A stretch of DNA of 39,140 nt from the NCBI GenBank assembly GCA_025531455.1, contig JAMYHL010000151.1, forward strand, positions 1 through 39,140, given 5' to 3'. The first letter of the stretch is position 1. Each line of letters starts with the position of its first letter. Origin of the DNA: Apiotrichum sp. Y4204 (lineage: Eukaryota; Basidiomycota; Tremellomycetes; Trichosporonales; Trichosporonaceae). Under the pieces are notes generated by a model. The model saw nothing but the letters and a program-made list of their open reading frames with translations. It made no database searches and had not been told where the DNA came from. This document shows positions 31,210 through 39,140 of this stretch, in pieces. The translations under genes were made by a program, and so were the position numbers.

Positions 31210-32099
31210 ATGGCCAAGATCCTATGGGGCCGGTACGTGTCAGCGTGCATCTACGCACGGCTACTCGGCGGCTATCTGCTTATCAGCCGTACTGACACCA
31301 GCTTCCTCGCCGTGACGTCGCTGAGTGTGTTCTCGATGCCCGACCGGCGTTGCTGACCTCGTTCTAGTTGTCGGAAGTGGATATGCGCTGCTTGCGAGTG
31401 AGTTGCGAGGCGCCAGGTGTATCCAGCGTTGTGGTCACCTGCCAGCCGCGAGAAATCTTACTAATGGCAGCTACGACGCCGACAGAGGAGGAGTTCTACA
31501 ATGTGGGTCACGCGCGTCGTCTACCCTGCGGAGCCTGCAGAGCAAAAGGAAGGGCATGATTCTGTCTGCGGCCAATGGAAGGTTGGGATTTCCGGCATTC
31601 ATGTCCCATCTCGCGGGCCTCGCGGCAGCGCACCTGGTGCAGGCCACCGAGGGCGTCAAGCTCGATAGGCGCCCAGCAGCCCGGTGTCCTGTTGTCTTGC
31701 CGGATTGCTGGTCGTGCCCGCCTTGAGCGGTCTCTCATGCGCTGCGACCTTACATGACGATCCAACACCTCAGCTTCATGATACTGACATAGCCTCTCCG
31801 ATGCCATTCTGCACTCTGCTTGCTTCTCCCCACTCCACATCGGACCGTCGACCTCATCTTCAACCCGCCTTCCCTCCTACTTCGCCTTACCACATCTTCC
31901 TCCTCCCTCTGACCCGGAACCACAACTACTTCCCCCGCAGAAACTCTCCCCCGAGCTGAAACGCAAAGTCGACGAGATCCGCGCCCAGCGCCGCGGGCAG
32001 GGCGAGGTGCAGAGCGCGCTGGCCGCCGCAGACGACGAGGGCAAGGTCGTGTGGGGCGACGAGCTGAAGCGCGCCGCCGCACGGGATAGCAGCAAGTAG
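31210..32099 (+). CDS. CBP4: Cbp4-like mitochondrial cytochrome bc1 assembly factor
   Basis: Exons 31210-31232, 31302-31324, 31368-31397, 31471-31502 and 31941-32099 give 88 residues. The protein begins MAKILWGRFLAVTS and runs into one membrane segment, LIVGSGYALLA. It then shows the Cbp4 signature TTPTEEEFYNKLSPELKRKV and a charged helical tail. Every junction is GT-AG and joins in frame, and the signature is complete only after four splices. Cbp4 is an inner-membrane factor that acts with Cbp3-Cbp6 on newly made cytochrome b in yeast. The tail is shorter than in yeast Cbp4. The last intron, 438 nt, is by far the longest in the window. No initiating alternative is seen. The call rests on the TTPTEEE...LSPEL block and size, so it is good but less certain than the enzymes. 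Confidence 0.8.
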
Positions 32100-32863
32100 G
32101 GTTGTATAGTATGCATTTGCATGGCAGCGAGGAGGATGTGAGACGTAGATTCGTGTGGATCGCGTGAGGGTGTGGAGGTGGAGGGAGGGCTTGGAGGACC
32201 AGACAGTCAGGAGTGGGGCTTGCCTCTACGTGTTATGGATATGCACGCAATTCCATTGCGCCACTGTATTGTCCGTGCTTATGCACCTCGAAGCACAACG
32301 TACGGCGTACGGCGTACACCGCTCGACGGGGTCTCGACCTGCCTCGACTCTGCGTCGTCACGTCGTAACCACGCAGGCGCCACTCTCCGACGGACGCACA
32401 ATGACGTTGAGACTTGAAAGAGATTCCGAGTAGAGTTGTCGTTGGTGCTCCACCATCGCTTTTTTTCTTTTCTCTTTAGTTCGCACGGCTTTTTCTGCAG
32501 CCTTTTAACAGAAAGCCATTCGTCCTCCCCACTATCGCACCGTTCATCTCTATCGCTTCCTTCATCGCCATTGCTAGGTCGCTATCGCATCCCATCAGCG
32601 ATAGCAACGCCCCCTCCGCCCAGTCCGAAACCTCTTCCCCCTGCCAACCCCGGCCCGGGCCGCACAACCGCCACCCACCCGGCCGGCTGGCCTCCACCTT
32701 TGGTGTCCATATTCGCCTGTCGCCCAAATCGGCATCGACTCGAGCAACCACCAGAGCCGAGCACACCGTCCATCGAGCTAACCGTTACCACCATCGCCAC
32801 CGTCTCTCCATCGCTCTATCTCTCTCAACTCTCCCTATCGCTACCCGGCTCAGCGGCGCCAGG
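32100..32863 (+). promoter_or_regulatory. CBP4 to Atos-like gene spacer
   Basis: These 764 bases separate two genes in the same direction. The first third likely holds the CBP4 3' UTR. From about 32450 the plus strand is C/T-rich with T runs and repeated ATCGCT words up to the next ATG, like a promoter and leader. No further gene is seen. Confidence 0.5.
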
Positions 32864-34308
32864 ATGACGATCACGCTCTCCCCGCATTCCAGTAAGCTAG
32901 ACATCTCACATCCACGCTCTAACCCCAGCCTCGCCGCTCCGCTCGTCGCCACTCGCCAAGCCACCATGGCCTCCAAGCGCAAAGCCCGGGCGGCGAACCT
33001 CGGCAGACGGCGAGATCAAGATTCCCGTTCCCCGGCGCGCGCCCCCGTCTCCAGGAGCCGCAGCATCAAACTTCGGAGCCTCAGGTTCCGCCTCCGCCGC
33101 CTCGGGCTCGGGCACATCCTCGTCTCCCGGCCTCTCCCGCTCGCACCCTCTGCTCGGTAGCTACCCCCTCTCGCTCATTCATTCCCGGATGAGCGCGCAC
33201 GCGCCNCGCGCCGCACAGCGCGCCGGCCTTCTTCCTCCGCCTGCGTGCAATCGCCTCCCCTAAATGTCCCCCGACGCCGCAGGCGGTGCGCGCCCCGCCC
33301 CCGCTGGATATCCCATTCCGCGCAACGTACTACGACCTCGCGGACGGGGTGAATACCCCCTGGGTTGCGGATGTGGATATTGAAGGGTGGTTTTTCGAGG
33401 CGTACGGCGGGGCCAAGCCGCGGAGTCCGTCGTTCGGAGCAAAGGACGCTCGAGGATCTCCGCCAGCGTCGAGCTCGTCGTCCTCAACAGCCTCGGTATC
33501 TGCATCCGCATCTACATCTTCAACCGCATCTCCGCTAACATCTAACTCTGGATCTGCATCTCCACCATCACCCTCCTCTTCCCCACTCGCTCCACTCGGG
33601 CCGCCACCCCCGTATCCAGGGTACCGGGTCCCGCCCGTTGGCCAGCTGCAGCTCCTGGTACGCACCGCCACCAGCCCGCTGAAGGTCTTTGTGATCCCAT
33701 ACGACCTCCGCTCTCTTCCGATCGGTGGCCGCCTCTTGGCCCGCGAGAGGACATACGCTGCATCGTCAAGCCCAAAAGGCGGCGAGAGCCTGCGCTACGC
33801 CGCCCAGTTGCAGTTCCTGTGCGTTCCGGACGGCACGGACGACAGCGACCGCGCATTCTACGTCGCACGCACCATCAAGCTCGTATTCGCCTCTCGTGCG
33901 CCCGAGCTCGACGCACAGCGCACCGAGCGCGCAGACGAGACGGTCCCTCCCGCCGCGATCGATGTCGAGGACTGGGCCCGCGTGCGCCGCAGCCACCGCG
34001 CCCCAGTCCGCGGCTTCTCCCCCTCGCGCGAAAGGCCACGCACGCCCGCAGCCGTCGCAAGTCCGCGGAGCTTACTCTCCGCCCTCGACCCGCGAGACGA
34101 GGACCGCGCGGCGACCCCGCCAGCGCTGGGTGCTAGTCTTGCGAGCGCACTCCTCTCCCCGACGCCGAGGCACTATGACGACGTGCCGACGCCACGCCCG
34201 CCGTCTGTGGCGTCGCGTCCGCCCTCTGTCGCGGATAACCGCCGCCGCAGAGGGTCCAGGGCGGAGAGGGAGCTTAGTGAGCGCTTGCGCGCTATGGAGA
34301 TTAGGTAG
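32864..34308 (+). CDS. Atos/FAM214-like protein, frame broken at an ambiguous base
   Basis: Exon 1 is 32864-32891 and exon 2 is 32929-34308, joined by a 37-nt intron (CTAAC branch, CCCCAG acceptor). The frame from exon 1 through LLGSYPLSLIHSRMSAHAP breaks at 33206, the only N in the window. The next frame then reads PAFFLRLRAIASPK onward to 34308. If the N is a surplus base the frame is continuous at 468 residues. The LLGSY...SRMS block matches the Atos-like conserved domain (DUF4210). The downstream PGYRVPPVGQLQLLV, TSPLKVFVIPYDLRSLP and a later FYVARTIKLVF match the C-terminal chromosome-segregation-like domain of the same family. Atos proteins are nuclear regulators in animals; the fungal role is not known to me. 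The middle and tail are Ser/Pro-rich. It converges on ENP1. Confidence 0.8.
33206..33206. other. Ambiguous base (N) at a reading-frame break
   Basis: The only N in the window. The conserved frame is 33189-phase before it and shifts by one base after it. Removing this one position gives a continuous frame, so the N probably marks a sequencing or consensus artefact rather than a real mutation. Confidence 0.85.
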
Positions 34309-34920
34309 TGTTGTATAGATGTATGTATCTTGTGTACCTGTACAGTCGTCGACAAGTATTGGATCGCGGTTTGTCACGAAGCTGGCCAGTTGCATTGCGC
34401 AGTACGGCGTAGTCAAGATTGAGCATGTGCTGGGGGCGACATACGACAAAGTAGAGTGAACGGCAAGAGGTCTGCCCGCCGACCCGAAGCGAAGACACAG
34501 GTGTCATTGACCCAGCTGACCGGACCTCGGATACTACTTCTTTGCGTTCTGCAGCTTCTCTGGGTCAAAGTCTTCGAGCATAATGGCTCCCATGACTGCC
34601 TACAGTGTACCATACAGCTTCATTACTTTGTTTAATTTCAGATACCAGTGTGGAAAGACTATAGTCACTACAGTCGGTGGTCAAGGTCTGGTTGATGGGA
34701 ATACTTTGCAAAGATTGCATGGGTCACGGATCTGAGGTTGAAGCTGTTGCGCATTCTCTCACACTCCTTGTTTTTCTCATCCTCCCCGTATTTCTCCTCA
34801 TTGTCGTTCTTCATGGGTTCCCCCCGCCATTAGTAGTCATCGTACGGCCATATCGCTGGTTCTCCCACGGCCGCTATCCTACATGAAATCCATAATACCA
34901 ATCTATACACAACCTGAGCC
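34309..34920. other. Atos-like/ENP1 convergent spacer
   Basis: These 612 bases hold the two 3' UTRs. I see no gene, RNA or repeat. Confidence 0.6.
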
Positions 34921-36338
34921 CTACATAGCGACATCGCCGGACGCATCGATGCGGGGCGCGCCGCGCTCGACCGAGTTGACGATTTCGCGGCGGATCTCCT
35001 GCGAGATGGTCGGGTGGGGGCGTACGCGGATGACGTCGAGGAGCGCGTCCTTCTGGTCGGCGGTCAAGTCTGAGCCGTAGCGCTGCACAAAGACGAGGTG
35101 CGCCTGGTGCCAGAGGACGGGGAGCTTGTCCTCGCCGTCCCGGGAGCGCGGCGAGTTGGCCAGGCGAATAAAGTGGAAGACGAGCGCGTCGACGACCTTG
35201 TACGGCAACGCATACTTCTTGTCGAGGAGGATACGGATGAAGAGCGAGTTCGGGCCCGCATAGTCCATCGAGGCGAGGCGGAGGAGGGCGGCGGCCGAGT
35301 GGAGGACTGGGACGGAGACCTTTGTGAGGACCGAGCCGACGACGGCGGCTTCCTTGAGCGAGCAGCCGCTCTCGCACAGGGGGAAGAGGATACCCTTGAA
35401 GAACGCGGCGGGCTTGTAGAGCGCCTTCTTGAGCGCCTCGTACAGGTGTACATTGAGCTTGCCGTTGTTTTCGCGCATCGACTCGCGCACCCGGTCGAGC
35501 AGCACGCCTTCGAGGTACACGCGCGCCTCGGAGGGCTTGAGGTTCGAGATGAAGATCTTTGTGCACGCGTACGTTGCGTGCGGGGTCCACCGCACCGGCT
35601 CGGTCAGGGCGAGCAGCTGCGCCCAGTGCGGAAGCGACGGGAGGATCTTGAGCGCTTTCGGGAGCGGGCCGCTCTTGTACCGCGAGAGGAGGTATCCGAC
35701 CCTGTGTGTGAGCAGGTGGAGCGCATCGCGCAACTTGTCAGTCACTCACTTGGTGTACACCTCGACGACCTTGGGGTTGAGGCCCTTCCTGGGGTCCGGG
35801 GGTCCGTCATCCTCGACCTCGTCCATCTGCCCGCTTTCCATCTTGGCGAAAATGAGGTCTGCGAGGGTCTTGCCCTGGCCCTCAGTGTTGAGCGCGTCGA
35901 GCGTCGCGTGATCCGCCGGGTCGATCGCGAGCTCCGCCTCCTCCTCCCCGCCCGAAATGTCCCCCTCCTCCATCTCCTCCTCGTCATCAGACTCGATCGC
36001 AGCACGGGATACAGGCCCCGCATCCTCCTCGTCGTCCTCCCACTCCGAGTCGTCGCCCAGCTCGCGGGAGACCTCCTCCTGCTGCTCGCGCGCGAGGTCC
36101 AGAATCTTGCGCGACATGCGGGCATCTTCACCGCGCTAGAAGTGTTAGTAACTTTTTAACGCATCAAGTTTGTCGGCGCCAGCACACTCACACCCTCCTC
36201 CTCCTCGTCCTCCTGCTTTGCCTTTTTCCGCTTCCCGCTCGCGGTCACGCGCCCGAAGCGCCGCACACTCTCGTCCGCCGCAAGCTCGACGTGCAGCGGA
36301 TCGTGCCGCTGCTTGCTCGCCTTGGTCACCTTAGGCAT
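34921..36338 (-). CDS. ENP1: Enp1/bystin, 40S ribosome biogenesis factor
   Basis: Minus-strand exons are 36338-36192, 36135-35750 and 35701-34921, giving 437 residues. It starts MPKVTKASKQRHDPLHVEL, then carries a Lys-rich stretch, RMSRKILDLAREQQEE and an acidic segment. It continues with KTLADLIFAKME and the conserved bystin domain: KVGYLLSRYKSGPLPKALK, LTEPVRWTPHATYACTKIF, SNLKPSEARVYLEGVLLDRV, YEALKKALYKPAAFFKGILF, and a C-terminal helical repeat ending near DVIRVRPHPTISQEIRREI. Enp1/bystin binds pre-40S particles in the nucleolus and cytoplasm and is essential in yeast. Introns are 56 and 48 nt, and both restore conserved text (EEGRGEDARMSRK and YTKVGYL). It is divergent from the Cue2-like gene, with a TCACGTGA site in the shared upstream DNA. 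Confidence 0.96.
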
Positions 36339-36911
36339 GGTGGTCGTGTACTGTTGGGGGTGGGTGAGATGTGGGTGAATGATGTGTTGGCGAGAGCAAT
36401 CGAGCGCGTTGAGCGCATCACTCTCTCTCGTGTGGTGGGGTCCTTTCAAAATTCTGGGTGGCAAGAAAAACGTCACGTGATACACAGGGGGATGGAAGAT
36501 TAGAAATTTGATATTAGAGAAGGAAAATCGGCGTAATCAAGGGTCTCTTCACAAATGTAACCTATTTTCCTAATCCGCCTCACCTTCCTCTTGGCGCGTC
36601 CTTTCGAGCTCTTGTTCATTCTTGTCGAAGAGTGTCGAGTCCGCGACTTTTGATTTTCTTCCTCGTTTCTTGTCTTTCCCCATCTGTTCACCACGCAACA
36701 CAACACAACCGACAGCAACAACACCCACGCACCCCACGACTCAGGCGTGCCCCACATTCCCACCAGTACAGCTGGAATGAGCCCGCGCGCTTGTTCTCTC
36801 CTCGCTATAAACCCTCTTCCCCCCTCGCCGCCGCTCACGTCATACTCCGAGGGCCGCTGCATACCGCTGCCCAGCTATCCCCATCCCCCATATCCACATC
36901 CCGATCCATAA
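36339..36911. promoter_or_regulatory. Divergent promoter between ENP1 and the Cue2-like gene
   Basis: These 573 bases separate two opposite start codons. A perfect palindrome TCACGTGA lies at 36473-36480, about 135 bases upstream of the ENP1 ATG. The right half is C/A-rich on the plus strand with CAACACAACA-like words, and a CTATAAACC near 36805, about 105 bases from the Cue2-like ATG, could act as a TATA element. No gene is supported inside. Confidence 0.5.
36473..36480. promoter_or_regulatory. Palindromic E-box TCACGTGA
   Basis: An exact 8-bp palindrome with the CACGTG core bound by basic helix-loop-helix factors of the Cbf1/Myc-like class. It is placed where it could act on ENP1, on the Cue2-like gene, or on both. 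Confidence 0.55.
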
Positions 36912-39135
36912 ATGGGGAAGAAGAAACGCGGCGGGGCGCGCACCGCGCCAGTGTCGCGCGCGCCGTCGAGACCGCCGTCTCCGCCACCACAGAGGCGGCA
37001 GTCGCACTCGGACTCGCCGCTGGACGAGGTAGTCGACCCTACTGTCCTCGCGTCCATGCTTGCCGTACGTTGTTCCTCCTACAAGCACTGACAGCAGGTG
37101 GAATACCCTCTTATTGACCCGTCGCTTATCCACGCCCTCTTGTTAGATTACGACCCGGGCACGCTCGGCCGCCATGTCGAGAGTATACGAGACCAGCTTG
37201 GCATTCTCGAGGCGACGAGCGTGCCGGACGAGCAGGCGCCTGTTCCGTCGAGTCCGCAGTTGAGTGCCGCCATGTACGAGAGATACGAGCAGTTTGAGGC
37301 ATACGAAACACTCGAGACGCTAGAGACATACGAGACGGACGCGTCGGGACCCGTATCCAGTCTTAGCATGGGGCTTCGCACCGGGACGACGATTACGTCC
37401 ACGTCCACCTCGCCACCGAGCTCGTTCTCGGACGAGGACTCACCGCAGACCGAGCACGAGCTCCTTGCGTCCTTTTTCCCCCGACTGTGAGTGCTGGCAC
37501 ACAGTTATTCCAGCAGCTAATGACAGATCCAAGGAGGCGATCGACGACGCGCTCGCGTCCGAGCCGAGCCTGGACGCGGCAATCGACCACCTTCTCTCCG
37601 TCGAGCTGATTCAGGGCGTGGAGCGTACGGGAATGTGGCCCGACGAGCAGCCGGAGGAGAAGGAGGAGGAGATGAAGCTCGTCACGCGCGGCCGGCGCAA
37701 AAAGGCGAAACCCAAGACCAAAATGACCGTGCCGTTAGTCGACACGATGCAGCGCCGCACACCCGTGGCGTCGCGCTCTGGCTCCCCCTCGGGTTCCGGA
37801 TCACGTACGCCGGCCATCCCCGTGCTTGCCTCCTCTGACGTGTGGTCCGCGTTTGCCTCGCTGGCAGAACACCTCTCCGAGCTTGTCCCCCGTGCGCAGG
37901 CGGGGTTTTTCACCACCTTCCTCCACTCGCCGGATTATCAGTGCGCACACGAGGCCGTCCTCGCGTCACTGAAGGCGGTTGCCGCCTCGGCACGTGTCGA
38001 CTCGCTGCCCGACGAGGCGGCATCCATAGTGGAGGATATCTACGGATACGGACTGTACGACGACGCCGGCCACCCCCTCGAGATATGCCTCCGCGCGGCG
38101 GAGGGCGACGTCGGCGTCGCGATGGACCTCATGGATGTGCTTTCCGATCTGACTTGGTGGCCCGACTACGAGGCCGCGAAGCAGAACGCGCGCGACCCGT
38201 TCGACCAGCTGTATGAGCTGGAGAGGGCGCTGCCGCAGCGTGCCCCGTCATTACCCTCGACGTCGACAGCCACAACCACAACCGCAGTCCCCCCCACCAC
38301 CCCCATCACCTCTACCCGGGTAACGAATCCCAACCGGCTGACGCGCCCGAAATCCGAGGATCCGAAGAAACGCGCGACGACACCGCGCGTCGTCCCTGGC
38401 TCAAAGCCGATGACCGGCGGGCTGACGTTCGCCACCGGCGCAGACTTCATCCCACGGAACCACTGGATAACGCCCTCGAGCAGCAAAACACAGGTACCGT
38501 GGCAAACTGTTGCGACGAATGTGCGACGGGAGGGGCGGCGCAACGCGCACCCGCTCGCGGCGAGCATCCCGGCCTATGCCCGAGGCATGCTCCCGCACGA
38601 CCAGCGTCCGGGCGCGCTGGACGCGGCACAGCGCCTCGCGGTCGGCTCCAACGGGCCCTCAATCGAACAGTGCTACGCGCACAGTAACGCGGCATGGCGC
38701 CGACGCGAGGCGGCGATCCGCTCGGCCAGCGCGCACTTCAAGACCGGGCGGCGGGACCTGAAGGGCTCGGTGGCCGCGCACTATGCCGCACGGGCGCGCG
38801 AGGCAGGCGACGCCGCGAGGGAGTGGGAGCTGCGCGGCGCGCGTATAGTCGTCGACTCGCAGATGGCGCGAAATGGACACACAGTGGACCTGCACTACGC
38901 GACGGTGGAGCAGGCGGTGACTCTCGCGCTGGAGACGGCTGGGCGGTGGTGGGCCGCTGTCGAGGCCGCAAAACTTGCCGGCGAGGGGAGCAAGCCCCTC
39001 ACAATCGTCACTGGGCGTGGAAGACATTCGGCCGGCCAGCGCGGCGTCCTCGGTCCTGCTGTAGCGCGCGCGCTCGCCGAGGCCGGGTGGCGGGTTGATC
39101 GTGCCGAGGGCTATGTCGTCGTCAAGGGGAGATAG
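36912..39135 (+). CDS. CUE2: Cue2/N4BP2-type CUE-DUF1771-Smr endonuclease
   Basis: Exons 36912-37064, 37098-37486 and 37527-39135 give 716 residues. After a basic Pro/Ser-rich start there are two CUE-like ubiquitin-binding modules: one at about 46-90 (LASMLAVEYPLIDPSLIHAL) and one at about 171-210 (LLASFFPRLSKEAIDDAL...AIDHLLS), both interrupted by introns of 33 and 40 nt. A linker of over 300 residues follows. Then come a DUF1771 helix pair (YAHSNAAWRRREAAIRSASA) and a C-terminal Smr domain with VDLHYATVEQAV (DLH at 635-637) and TGRGRHSAGQRGVL. The DLH and GRGRHS motifs are those expected of the nuclease. Yeast Cue2 and its animal relatives cleave mRNA at collided ribosomes (no-go decay), recruited through ubiquitin on the ribosome. 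The stop is five bases before the window end. Orthology to Cue2 is likely but other fungal CUE-Smr proteins exist. Confidence 0.85.
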
Positions 39136-39140
39136 GACAG

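Noticed and set aside
31754..31787. C-box-like ATGACGA and D-box CTGA in the CBP4 intron as a possible C/D snoRNA
   Set aside because: The boxes are only about 23 bases apart and lack a flanking terminal stem.
35098..36159. 353-codon plus-strand frame opposite ENP1
   Set aside because: Antisense shadow; crosses ENP1 splice junctions and has no family signature.

Overview
This window is a fungal nuclear sequence, most likely from a basidiomycete yeast of the Tremellomycetes; my guess is the Trichosporon/Cryptococcus side, and that placement is inference. The support is as follows. Coding DNA is GC-rich. All twelve protein genes are eukaryotic families and eleven are typical fungal genes. I place 37 spliceosomal introns, with a median near 52 nt and many of 33-50 nt, mostly with gtgagt/gtaagt/gtacgt donors and CTRAY-like branch sites just before the acceptor. 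Several exons are tiny. I see no bacterial operons, CRISPR array, rRNA, confident tRNA or intact transposon.

Left block (1-10.8 kb): CTI6 (PHD-finger subunit of an Rpd3-type histone deacetylase complex; its 5' end may lie outside the window), then BBC1 in the same direction (very large proline-rich SH3 protein of actin patches), then GIS2 on the minus strand (six CCHC zinc knuckles, CNBP family).

Middle block (10.8-23 kb): two gene-poor stretches of about 5 and 6 kb surround one small gene for a secreted, Ser/Thr-rich, GPI-anchored Kre9/Knh1-type wall protein. These stretches hold a dense cluster of GATC tetranucleotides, a 46-bp imperfect tandem repeat, triplet repeats and, in the right half, long pyrimidine-rich tracts leading up to GPB1.

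Right block (23-39.1 kb): a compact run of nine genes. They are GPB1 (heterotrimeric G-protein beta), ZNG1 (zinc-transfer GTPase), a mitochondrial asparaginyl-tRNA synthetase, a 6-phosphogluconolactonase, CBP4 (cytochrome bc1 assembly), an Atos/FAM214-like gene whose frame breaks at the only ambiguous base in the window, ENP1/bystin (40S ribosome biogenesis), and a Cue2/N4BP2-type CUE-DUF1771-Smr nuclease of ribosome quality control. Three pairs are divergent and share upstream DNA: ZNG1/SLM5, the lactonase/CBP4, and ENP1/CUE2.

These look like individually conserved housekeeping genes rather than one pathway cluster. Loose themes are translation and ribosomes (GIS2, SLM5, ENP1, CUE2) and mitochondria (SLM5, CBP4). 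I found no convincing new multi-gene system. The most useful oddities are the frame break at the N, a lactonase whose expected catalytic histidine codon reads Glu, the micro-exons of GIS2 and CBP4, an internal duplication in BBC1, and the unusual composition of the gene-poor DNA.
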